Assembly: GCF_949628265.1 (NCBI RefSeq)
Contig: NC_088790.1
Location: forward strand, 19,844,545 to 19,908,544
From: Cloeon dipterum
Lineage: Eukaryota > Arthropoda > Insecta > Ephemeroptera > Baetidae
Length of the DNA: 64,000 bases
Direction: 5' to 3'
Shown: piece by piece, positions 1 to 12,200 of the stretch
Numbering within the stretch: the stretch's first letter is position 1
Layout: every line of letters starts with the position of its first letter
Position numbers and translations under genes: made by a program
The notes under the pieces: generated by a model
What the model was told of the DNA's origin: nothing
Database searches by the model: none
What the model saw: only the letters and a program-made list of their open reading frames with translations

Positions 1-2701
1 TTATTTTTAAAAATTCGATGTGCGTTGTGTCAAACAAAGCAAAGTTATAGCATAGCCCTAAGTTTCTGAGGGCAAAAGTGAGAAATACATTCTTTAGTCA
101 ATTCCTTCCAAGTGATGGAACAGTAAAAAAACAATATTTTTGGTATGTGTTGCATTCTAGTAAGTTTTGTCTGTTTCTCTTATGGCTTCAAAAGATTAGT
201 TTAGGCAGCACGCGAGTTAGTCGTTGAGATCAATAGTGTGCTTTGTGAAGCCGCTCTCAGGCCGCTCCATGAGAGTTAACAGGCCTCTTCAAAGTTATCT
301 GAATCGTACCGAAATACACGCACGCAAGCTTCACTTTCGCAGCATCCATATTGCATCTCTTGCTGCGGCGAGCTCAACTAGCAATATTGGGAATTGCTGG
401 CACGCAACAAATATCCACCTTTTGCGCCACTCCAATAATCGCGTCTGTGCTGGTGAATTCCGATAAACCGTTTTTTCCTGGCCAGCGCTTTGGAGTTGCT
501 ATTGGTGGAGAGAAATGATATTCTAGATTAAATCTCAGCCGCTTTCACTGTTCCTTTACGAGGAAAAAATGGAAAAATATGGAAATGGATTACTTTGAGG
601 TGGTTATCCAGCTAAGACGGCTTTAGAGACCGTTTTATAAGGGGGATATTTGCCTTAACGAGATAAGCTGCTAACACACTTAAAAGGGAACGTAAAATAA
701 TTGGTAAGTTAATTTAATCATTTTCCCTGAAATTTACTTTTGCTCCCAATACAGTGATCAAAGTAATTTTTAAGAGTTTTTATTGGTTTAAAATATTTGA
801 ATAAATAACATTCAGAGTGAGCTCTTTAAGAAAAATTAAATTGATTCAAACTTTTCAGTGACATTAATATATGGATTAAAAAAGAATTCCCTATGCAGCA
901 AATTTGTTCTTAGTTGTAAAACCAACGTCTTTGAAACTATTAATTTGAAAATTAAAGAACAATGTGAAATAAATAAAATCATAGTACATTTTTTCCGATA
1001 AAGACGATGTTTTTCGTCTTAAGAAATAATTGAAGGGGAAACTACAAATGGCTTTGCTCTTCCGCATAAATTAATTTTGAGGACATGCGGCTTTGAGGGA
1101 GATTGAAGAAAAATAAACATGAAAGGACCGCAACAGTGTGCTATCCATTGCGAGGACGTGAGAGATTATTTCTCTTCTCAAAATTCACTCATAGCAGCTC
1201 AGCCTTAAAATAGTCAAGGTAAAGGAAAAATTGTATAATGCTTAACAACCAAACGCGAATTTCCTTGTTGCAAGAAAAGGGTAACATTTCCTTCTTGTGT
1301 AAGTTTCTAAATTTATGCTTTTTACGTGACAAACAATGTTCAAAATATTAGCGACATCCTGAAAGTATCTAACACCTGCCGGACAGTCAGAAAATTTATT
1401 GATTTAATTTTGTAAAAAAAGATTTACCAAATGTTTTGAGGCTATAAATTGATTAGGAAAAAAATGCTTTTCATCGGTTCCATTTAAATCATTTGAAGTG
1501 AAATTATTCCGTTTTTCATCAACAGGACAAAATATTCATAACAAAATGCTAAATTAGATTTCCTGCTGTTACAGATATTTATATAAAAGATAACTTCTTC
1601 CAGGAAAATAAAATTTTAAAGTTCCGCATGACGTAAAGTTTCCAGTTTAAACCCGACTATTTTATTCGAAAGCCTTATGTGAACAAGTTTTTTTTTTAAA
1701 AAAAACTTTTTATTCTCACAGCCCTAGTTAAAGGTTAAAGAGAATTAAAACAAGTGGTATGACAGTGCAGCAGACTGAGAAAATTCTTAAATCTAGCCCC
1801 TACAATTGTTTTGGTTTTATAACAGCAATTTAGTTGTTGACAAGAAGCTGAAAACTATACTTATTTAAGTTGTTGAAGTCTGCAATTTTATATAGGCAGA
1901 GATGTCGAAGAGAATCACGGCATTCTTCAATGAGTGGGAAATAAATACCAGCATTAACGCACTTGTTCGGTTTCCCCAAAGTTATTTTTGTCTTTACGCA
2001 ACTCTAACGACTGTGACAAACGAAATTATTTGAGTATCGCATATCTTTAAATAAAATATTTTATGAATTACATCTTCATTTTCATAAAAAAGATAACGTT
2101 ATCTCAAATAAACGTTTAGGAAATCGGATGGTATAATGTTGAAACGAAGCAAATTCCAGCAGTTTCAATTTCATCAAAATATCAGTGCTGGAAAGTTGAA
2201 ATAATCTTCAACAGTTAACACCAAAGTCACAATTAACTACAATATGATGGGAATCATTTTAAAAGTTAAAGAGGTGAGTTTATGTAATAAATAAAACTCT
2301 CTAGAAAAGGTCTATGTCTATAGCAAAAAAAACTTTTGTTTGTGATTTAGAAATTTTCTAACAGTTTCAAGGTTTAAGATAATTTCTAAGAGATCCTATA
2401 GCAGATTTAGCAGCCATATCGAGTTATTAAAAGTGACTTTCGGAAATTTATTTTTTATTTAATCCAGAAGATTATCATTTAATAGGAATCCAATTTAAAA
2501 TCAAGTATGCTTTCTCAGTGCGAAAAAGCATGCTGAAATTCCCACGTTCAGCGGACACTTGCCAGTTGGAGTGTATACACGTCAGATCGTAACGAGCGGC
2601 TTGAGTAGACACTCAGTCAGGCACACGCACTCGCAGCTTGGCATGAGCATGGGCACTTAGTTGGCAAGAGTTTGTTTTAGCGCGGAGCAACGCACACGTA
2701 C
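1..2701. other. AT-rich non-coding stretch, probably mGluR intron
   Basis: This stretch lies between the left edge and the second coding exon of the minus-strand glutamate receptor gene. That exon ends with a splice donor at 2701-2700, so the stretch is inferred to be intron. It is AT-rich with short A and T runs. The only open frame of note, 224-466 on the plus strand, has no recognisable domain. I see no gene, RNA or repeat I can support here. Confidence 0.6.
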
Positions 2702-5700
2702 CTTTGACGAAGTGCAGGGCCTGCTCCATGGCGTGCGCCGGGTTGTCGCACGAGTCGAAGGCGGCCACCCCCAGCGTCACCCCCGGCAAGAGGGTTTGGT
2801 CGGCGTTGACCTGCTGCACGGTGTACAGCATGGCCTCGAGCGGTTGCAGTCCGTCCTCGATCTGTCGACACCAATTAAGCAGATTGAAATCGATCCGACT
2901 GACACTGAGAAAAGTGGCCGCGCGCTAATAAAGGGCGTTATATTGGACACACGGCTGGCGCGCCGTCCCCTTAATTGGGACGGGCGCGCGCGCGGCCAGC
3001 AGGTGAGCCTGCTTTTGACGCGTCGTAAATTCGGGCCGTTTGTCTTCCTCGCAGTCCCCGAATATCCAGCGGCACCCCCGTGTTTGCTGCGATTTTTATG
3101 CCTGATCAGTACATATAAACAACGTCCTTCGTCGCAGATTCTACAAAACAAGTACGTAAATTCGGCAAATTGAAGGTTTTTTGGTACGACTTGAATTTAT
3201 ATTGTTCTAAATTGTAAGGCCGATTTTATTTATTCATTTTTAATTTCGATCACATTTCAACCCTAGATGAATTACGGTTAGTAAAATTTATCCACTTTTT
3301 TTTTAAAAAAAATCTAGCTCTAGGCCAAAAAAAAGCTTCAAATAAGTTAGATTGTGAGGTGACAATCGTGCACTCCCGCTTTTTTACCATTAGAAATATC
3401 CCCAGCCTTAGACGGGAAAGGAAGCTTATGGTTTGAGGTTGCAACTGTAGCAGCCGAAACTACTTGAGTAGGAAACATCTGTGGTAAAATAAACAGCTCG
3501 CTATATACACCGCAGAAGCTGCGTTTAATATCAACTTAAAAAGGCACCTTCAGTTTCTGAGGGATTCGTTAAAAACGCCAAAAGATTTCGGGTAAAATAT
3601 TCACTACGCATTGAAACAAACTCCTCATGATTGTACAGGAGCTGTAGCCTTCTTTGAGGCACACGACGGGAAACATTCCTACAAATTTATTAAAATGTAG
3701 CAGAAGTTCAACTTACTTTTATTTTAGGATTGTGAATTTTTGCAAGGGACATTTTTATTCAAAAGAAAGGTAATTGAGGGGTATATGAGATTCTTTTGCT
3801 TGCTCTCTTTTTGATCGCGCAGGCAATAATTGCAGCACATCGTTTTTAACGTTAAGTAATTTAGAATGCTCTGCAAACAATTTTTCTTTCAAAATTCCAC
3901 TATTTTTACTGAAGCCCGCCAAAGTATGGTTATTTGCCCTTTTTTAACTGCCACGTATTTTTCTTAACTTGCTGAAAAATTTAAAAATATTTTGATAAAC
4001 GAGTCCAAAACTTAATGGATAAAAATAATTACATCAAGCACGATCAAGCAAAATTAATTTCAATCACGTCCAACTGAGCGTCGGTATCTCCTCGCTTTTC
4101 GTTTCCTCAAGTTCACATCAACATTACGGCTATCCGCTATTTTATTATTGATTGATTCAAGTAGAACGTGAATCAAAAATATATCTAGCTGTCGTGCGCA
4201 CAACATGTTGAGAAACTCTGTGGATCAACTGGATTTCTCGAAGTCCTCTAATATATCATGTAGGTTTAAAACGAGACAGAAGACCGATTCCTTCACGTAC
4301 TGTTCTCAATTAAGCCTTGCAACATCCGTTCTCATATAATGTTAGCTTACTCAATTCTCGTCATAAATTATCGCTTACTGCGCGTCACATGCTTTGTTGC
4401 CAGGACGGTTTGCATTTTGCAAGCTCCAAAATTTGTCTCTGGCATGATAAGCCACGTTGCTCCACAGATCGATCTGCTCCTCCGCATTGGGATCGATGGC
4501 CAAACCTAATTCATGACCTTTTCCCGACGAATCACACGTCCCAAGACGCGTTCGACGGATACGCATACGCGATGCGGAGACAATGAGACATGATCGCATG
4601 CCGTCAGCACGCACAACTTGTTGATTTTGGCATGGTGCTGACACTTAATTTTCTGAGGCGCTCGTCGCAGCCTCTCGAATTTGCATACGAAATTTCTGCT
4701 TGCTCCCCAGTCCGGTCCCGGCCTAGGACACTTGAGTGCAGTGTGTTGTTCTCTTGACGCGAATATTACGATATTGCACATTGTTGGCGTGATTTTTACC
4801 TTCACCAGTTTTAAGGACAGTTTTCGTTGAAAACTAGAAAAACTGGGCCGGATATAATTCCGTGAAAAAGTGTATAATATTTGCTTGTATGATAAAACTG
4901 CGAAATTCCGTAGCTTTCTGGTGGATTTAAACTGCAAAAGGATGGCGTTTTTGCAAATTTTGTACCTATTATGTAATTTTCAATCATGCAGGGAATGAAA
5001 ATAATGCGTTTTCCAATCAAATGAGAAATTCTAAATTTTAAAAAATTGCATCATTTAACTGTACATATTTTTAAAAAAGTATACCAGGGGTCTGAAGAAT
5101 TTTCAACTGTTCTGAATTGCTGACCCAAAAATGTATTGCATTATAATACATCAGTTTTGGTATATTAACCATTTTTCTAATATTGTATTTTAATATTATA
5201 TTGATTAATTCTTCAAGAGTAAACCTTTTTTAAAATAGTCAAAAGCGAGGATTTTTGTAGAAGAGCCATCGAAAGCCTCAAGCACAAGTGAAATATATGC
5301 TAAAAACGGCGTGCAAAATATCAGTTTAGTTTAAATCGACAAATTAAGTCTAAAATTTTACCAAAAAATATGACCAAATTGTATATTTGCTTGAAATATT
5401 TGGTTGAATTTTTGTTACTTTATGTCTCATTCCTCTGAATATATGAATAATAAATAGATCATTGAATTAATGAAGGATCATGAGCGATTCTTTCCACATT
5501 ACAATGTTTCTTTTTTTTAATTTCCTAAAAATGAAACCTGATGAACTCTACACCTTAACTAATAATAAAAAAAAACTAGCAATAAGTGGGCTCATTATTT
5601 TTTATAATTTAAGAATAAATTGCCTATCAGAGAGAAATCCCTAATCGAGAATAAAGGTGCTTTTTCCACGCGACATGATAATTTTCCGCTCATAAATTCA

Positions 5701-7881
5701 AAATTTTCAGCATCGCTTGCAGAGGATAACGGCGTCAGTCGCGCGGGAAGGAATAATTCAATCACACAGCCCACTAGCGACCGCCCACGCGGCATCTTGA
5801 TCGGCGAGGAGAAAATAATTGTCGCGAGAAAGCAAAGTTAATCACACGCATGAGCAATCTGCATCGCGTGTGCGATTCGGAGTTTCCAAGGAACTGGCTG
5901 ACCGAGAGAGGAAGCTGCGGCTGGCCGGCGCGTGCTCCACCGTCCGCTGACACATCCACTTTAACGAATTCGGTGTCGTTTCGCCGCTCCTGTATAATTT
6001 CATCATCAACGAGAAAGCGCGCCCAGCACGGAAAATTTCATTTCTCGGCCACGCGAACGACAAACAGCCCCTTTTGGACAAGGGATATTTGATATCTCTG
6101 CGCTCTCTTTCATTTTTCTCCTGTGCTCGCAGCGAGCACAATGGCTGGAGTAAATTGCAGGGGAAACGTTGCAAAGTGTATTTTATCAACTATAGATTTT
6201 TATTTTTTCCAGGGTGAATCGTAGTTTTGTCTCTTTAATCACATTAGGGAATTTTAAAGTATCTAATGAAATTTTAGTAATGTCTAATCATTGTCTATTT
6301 GAAAAAATTTTGCCAACAAGCCTGCTAGAATAAATTATTCTAATACAGATTTTAATATAAGCCTTTTCAAATCCGAGATGTTATTATATTCAGGAAATTC
6401 CAGTGAATGAAATCCAGCCCTAGTCTTCTCATATCCTTTTGTAAGCATGATCCCATTTGCACGCAGCAGGAAAGTAGGACCCACATAATATGACTCAAAA
6501 GACACGGTGATTCACAATACGCGTCACCTGCTACTGCTAGGGAAAAATTGATTTTTGTCTGTCATCGGCAAACCTCTTTGATACATCATTTCATTGAAAC
6601 CTGAGATCCGAGAAGCACCAGAAAATTGATATAGATATATTGCTGCTGAAATTATGTGCAACGTTGGAAAAATAGGCTTACTTTCAAGAGGAAATATCTG
6701 TGCGATATTCTAGGTTTATACTTTGAACTATTAAAATTAGTATGCGCGTTAAGCTCAAGCAGTTTAAACCAAACTACTGATCACTGTAAATAAATTGTGA
6801 TTAAGAGAGGACGTGATGCGAGTCAATTGAGATTTAATACTATTTAACAGGATCTAAATCAGACGCGTGAGCTGGGATAATTGAGATTTAAGCAACGTCT
6901 CTGGATTACGAATAACAAAAGCATAGAACACTATTTTTGAAGAGAAAAAAAAACATTTTGCAATAAAGTTTGCTTTCGATAGGTAATATAAGAAAAATAT
7001 CCGTTCCCTCTTTTACAGTTGATAACAGCAGAATGATAAAACTTTTAAAATATTTTGTTGGCTTTTTGAAAGATTTGTTTTGTGAATTGCAGACAAATTT
7101 TGAATCACAAAGGAATTCAAGTTTGGTGAATGAATCGACAAGTATAAAGATTTCAGATATAGAAAAAGTAAAAATCAAGATGTTATATGTCTTAATCTTT
7201 GACAAATCCCGTAGTGAAGTTTTGCTAGTCAGATAATATTTCTTAAGTTATTAAACACGTAATATAATTTGTTTTAAGAAAAAATGCAAACGCCAACGTT
7301 GCAGTAGATCTGATATGTTGAATCAAAACAAGGCGCAATGACAATTTTATGAGAAAACAGCAAAGATTTTGACCATGTTTCGATTTCTCTTAATTTTGAT
7401 TTTTATCTGGTCGAATCTTTAAAACGACAAAGCTGCTTAAAAAAGAAAGTTGGCTGATTTTTAAAGTATAGACGTAAATATTCAGCATTCTTCATGATTT
7501 AAAGTTTGGATCGTGTAATTTTTGACAGGTTCCTGTAGCCAAAACTATGAATTTGAAGCCAGGAAAAGTAGAAATTATCTTTTGATCTCATAAAAATGAA
7601 TTGAGAATATTCAATATCAGCGTGGTTTTCCAAATTTCTTTGAAAAAATCACAACCATATTAACTAAATTAAAGGCAATGAATAATGTAAACGACCTAGC
7701 GAAAAGGTCTAACCTGAAGAGCACCGCAGCGTTCGCCATCAGGGCCCTTACGATGAATGGGGAAAAAGGCGCCAATGACGAGATCGCCGTCCTGGTTGAG
7801 GAAAACCTCGCGGCCAACGGCGGCCGCGGGCCACTGGCCGAAGACGCAGACGAGGAGCAGCAGCTGCGGCCGCGGCAGCAT
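2702..7881 (-). CDS. Metabotropic glutamate receptor, N-terminal coding exons (partial gene)
   Basis: Class C G-protein-coupled receptor, first 109 residues, spanning signal peptide and start of the extracellular ligand-binding (Venus flytrap) domain. Exon 1 (7714-7881) starts at a Met followed by a hydrophobic run LLLLVCVFG, the likely signal peptide, then GDLVIGAFFPIHRKG and a Cys-Gly, the hallmark opening of mGluR ectodomains. It ends with CAG before a GTTAGA donor. Exon 2 (2702-2861) opens after a CAG acceptor with EDGLQPLEAMLYTV and LLPGVTLG, then a Cys and AMEQALHFVK, the next conserved block of the family, and stops at a GTACGT donor. The exons join in phase 0. The remaining exons, including the seven membrane segments, lie beyond the left edge. 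A Met 13 codons upstream (7920) is an alternative start, but 7881 puts the hydrophobic core nearer the N-terminus. Which insect paralogue (mGluR or mangetout/DmXR) cannot be decided. Confidence 0.85.
2862..7713. other. mGluR intron 1 with no supported gene
   Basis: A 4.85 kb intron between the two receptor exons. Most is AT-rich. A more GC-rich block at about 5700-6140 holds overlapping frames on both strands without domain content and may be regulatory. Frames at 4375-4937 and 6906-7236 look unlike known proteins. Nothing else is supported. Confidence 0.55.
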
Positions 7882-9274
7882 GTCGCACGCAAATGCGCGC
7901 CGCCCGATAAAAAGGCCCAATTGGCGATGTCAAGGCGAGCGGCGGCGGCTGCGGCGGTGGGCGCCCTCCTCTCGGTGACGTCGAACCCGGAGTGACGTGA
8001 GGGTGATGCTCGCCGGCCGAGCGGGTTATCTATCTCGCAGGGCAAACAGCCCGCCTGTCAATCGAGGGAACGCAACACGTGGCGCACGCCTCTATTTTTA
8101 ATTCTCTAGTCGTCTGCATGTTTGTATGCGTGACAAAAACGCACCCGCCGCCGACGCCGTATTTGTTTAATTGTGCTGGAAGGGAGCACGCATTTATTAT
8201 TCCCTCTTCAGCCCCCGCAGATCCTGATACGATTGTTGTCTTTTTGTCCCTCTGAATGGTGTCACACCAAGGTCCGCCGGGTCGAGTGGCGCGCGACGGC
8301 TGCTCTGCTCATTCAGCACTTTTTTATTTTCATATATTGAGCCGTGGAAAAGTTGGCCACCGCGCGTGTTGCGAATTTCGCCTCGCATTGCACGCCAATT
8401 ATATTTGTCTAAACTTTTGCAATTTCCTGCCGGTCGCACTTCACAAGTTTTGAGAACTTCTGCTCAAGACGTTTATATTGATTCAAGTTGTAAGGTTATG
8501 AAATATTCACTTCTTCCAAAAACATTTATCTAATAAATTTTCATAATTTTTAAAACGAATTAGAAAAATTATGGTTGCATATAATTCTAAATTATAAGCT
8601 CGTTGCTAAAATAAAATCAAGACAAGTCAAGAAAACTGCTCAACTTTTTTTTCCCGAATTGATTTCCCGTTGCGCCACTGAGCACATATCTTGATGCGTC
8701 CTATAATACGGCGTTATTTATTTGGGCCACAACGCAGTAGAGATGAGAATCAAAAGAGCCTTTTATCTATTTCCCGATTGTTTGCCGCTTTTGTTGTAAT
8801 CTTTCACAGGAGGTCCAAAATATTTACAGAATGTGTGCCAAATCGGGCGCTCATCCAGTGCGTGGTTGCGCTAGCCAAGGTTAGACTGCGGTTTCCTGTC
8901 GCCCCTATTCTTCCTATAATAAACCCCGATTTTTCGTTTGCCCACATGAAACGTGCAATATAAAAATTAGATAATAATAATTTATAACCGCTCCATCATA
9001 AAAAAATTCACGAAAGTAGCAGTTTACTGACATTGAACTTGGATATCTGATGAACTGAGGGTCACCTTACTAGAAATATATAAGACGAATTTGATTCCTT
9101 CCTTAAAAACTATTCTTAAAATAGGATTAAGAAAAATAGCTAAATACCTTTTTATAGTAATCAGGATTCCAAATTCCAATGGCGTCAAGTTCGAAAAGGG
9201 AAAGGCAAAAAAGCTGTTTAAAAATCGTGGCATTTATTATGACAATATTATAAACAGAATTAATCTTACATAGT
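7882..9274. other. Upstream region of mGluR and 3' flank of POLQ
   Basis: The GC-rich part up to about 8440 lies just upstream of the receptor's first coding exon and should hold its 5' UTR and promoter. From about 8480 to 9274 the sequence is AT-rich and should include the POLQ 3' UTR. I identify no gene in it and no clear core promoter element. Confidence 0.5.
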
Positions 9275-12200
9275 TCACGGGTAGTCTTGCAAATGTCCCC
9301 AATCAGGCCCAGTCTTTACTTTCACTGGCAGAGAAACTTTGAGATCACTCCCGACAGCTTCCATTTCTTTACGCAAAATTAGCGCTAACTTTTCCTTATC
9401 ACTAGTCCTTGTTTCATATATCAGCTCATCATGCATGTGTAGCAGCAAATGCGCCTCCACTCTCTGCTTGAGTAACGCCTTCTTCACCCTGGCCATAGCC
9501 ATTTTGGCAATGTCGGCAGCTGAACTTTGGACGATGGTGTTAGCAGCATTTCTGGCCAGCTTCATGAGCCTCACTCGGCCATACATGGAAGTAACACGGC
9601 CCGTATCTCGACACTGCTTTTCGACAGACTCTTTGAACTCAAACAAAGATGAGAGTTGCTCTTGTATGGACTCATAAAGGACATGAACTTGGTCAGCAGG
9701 GGCCTTCAACTCTTCTTTTAGCTTATCCACGCCCATTCCATAGAGAAGACCGTAGCATACCTGCAATTAACAATCCAGAGGACGTTTTAGATTGGTAGAA
9801 AAATTGGTGCATGAAGATAATTAGTAGAATTGTGCATATTTGCTCATTAGTACGGTCCAATAACAAATTTTAAGTTAACAATAGTTTAAAATGGAATTTT
9901 AAAATTTATTATGATAAACCTCATCAAAAGTAATCATGAAGAATATGATCAATATTTGCACTCTTTATGGAAGAATTACTGACGGTAATTTAGTCTCAAG
10001 TTTGACTGCCGAAAATATTTCACTCATTTTATTAATTTTGGACGTTTTGAAGCCTGACCTGTTTAGCTTGTCTTCTCATCTCGTCTGACACATCATTGGT
10101 TTTGTGTATCATACTGGCTATGCGAACAAAAACATCTTCTCCCGAATTCATCAGCTTGATCAGAGATCCGTCATTGCTCAGATGCACCATTAGGCGAAAC
10201 TCTATCTGACGGTAGTCGGCAGAGACCAGGCAATAACCTGGACGAGCGACAAACATGCTTCGAACGCTCAAGATGTTGCCGTCAGGTAAGGCAAAGTCAC
10301 GAGGCACACTTTGCAAATTTGGGTCGTACATGTGCACACGTCCGGTGGCAATGAGAAAATTGTAGCGAGGGTGTACCACGGACTTTTCTAAATTGTTTAA
10401 AATGGGATGTAAAATCTGTAAAAAGAAGTAAGTTTTAAAATTCTTTCTGTGAAATTTAAAACTCACAGTTGTCAAAATGTGGTGCAATTTCCTATATTCA
10501 ATGATTAATTTGGGTAGTGGGTGTTTGCCCTCCAAAGCTTGAAGAGCCTCTTTTGACGTTGATTGTTTGGATTTTGGATCTCCAAGTTTCAATTTATTGT
10601 ATATGACCTGCAAAACCACTCAGTTTTAACATTTGAAATTAAACCTTTGATTAACTGGCAACAACCTTCTTAACATCAGAGGACTTGTTAGGGTCGAAAT
10701 TGCAGCTAGCGTATGTGGCGGCTTCAATCTTCAACTTGTCAAGAGTATCTATGATTTGGTTCTCTATAACAGAGCATTCTTTGTTGCATATAAAGAAGCC
10801 CCTACGTTCACATTCCGCAAGTACTTTCACAGCCTCGATATCAATATCTAATGAAGAGATTAACTTTGATTTCAAATAATAAGAAAATCATTAGATGTAC
10901 CATTTAAAACGGAAATTAGTTTGCGGGACTCTAACCATGCCTTCAGCTGGCATGAGATTTTGGCAGTCATGATGCACTCGGTTATAGCTTCACTCTCATT
11001 AGTGGGGCACCAATTCTGCCGACTCAAATTTGACACTAAGTCTGTTAGCTCAGGAAATGTGTTCTGCACCTGTCAATTCAAGAATGGATAAAAAGTTTGG
11101 GTCACAAAATTTTAATTTACCAGTTGCGCGAGCGAGTAAGACGGCTTGTCGGGATTCAGGATCCAGGCTGCTAGTACAGGATCAAAAACTTGGGACTCTA
11201 TAGTGTTGAAATAGTGCAGTAGGTGACGTATTTTCAACAAAGCGTTGTTCATTGAAATTTGTAAATGCTTTGAACTCAATATGCCTCGTATAGTGTCCAT
11301 ATAAACTGAAAATCATAATATTTAACTGCAATTCGATTCTGTAAATCCTATTGCATGCATACCTTCTAAAGAAAGCACAAATATGAATACTTCATCGGCC
11401 ATTTCACAACCAAGGACGACTTCGTTTACTCTACCTCCACTCTCCACTGACATTGAAAAGGACAAAATTTCAATCTGGTTGAGAATTTTAAAAAAGTGTG
11501 GTTCCAGCTCCTTTGACACTTTTATCACAGCCACCTTATCCACATTTTGCTCCACCCCCTCCAAGCTGGCGTCGAAAAGGTCCGGACTCAGGCCCAACCT
11601 TTCTATTTCGCCCTTGGCCGGCGTCCTGTGAGGAGTGTTGCAAGTGGCCTCAAGTGCGGCAAGGGCGTCGTCCATTTCGATCTTTTCAGGAGTTTGGCTC
11701 TCCTGGGTGCACGCAGGCTGGCTTGCCCTTGGTGGAGTTTCCGTCTGCTTTTGCTCCCAGCTAAATCCTTCAAGGCCAAGCTCTTGCTGCACCACTTCTC
11801 TAGCGTGCTGCAAGATTAGAGTTGAGGCTTGCCTCTCCGGAAGAGCTCCAATCCCTTCAAGGAAAACGCCAAGCTGCACTTGTTTCTCCTGTTCAACACT
11901 AAATCGGAGTTGATTGTAATTACAGTTGTTGAAGGCCAATTAAATATTTAGAGTGGTTCAGGGATTAAAAATCGTTTCTCGTAATTTTAAAGTGAAAAAC
12001 AAATCTAATGAGGATTCAGAGGATGTTTAAAGGTTGAAATGTGGCTATCCAATTTTTAACTGTCAGTTTCTCTACATTTTGAATGGTTATCTTCGTCCCG
12101 TGAAAAATTTACTAGCAAAGCACACCATTTTGTCAATAATGCAACATATTCTTTTCTAACAAATTTTTTTCCCCATAAAATCAGAGGTAGGATGGAACAT

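Noticed and set aside
4506..4937. 143-codon minus-strand frame in the mGluR intron
   Set aside because: Basic, non-repetitive sequence with no family resemblance and overlapping frames on both strands.
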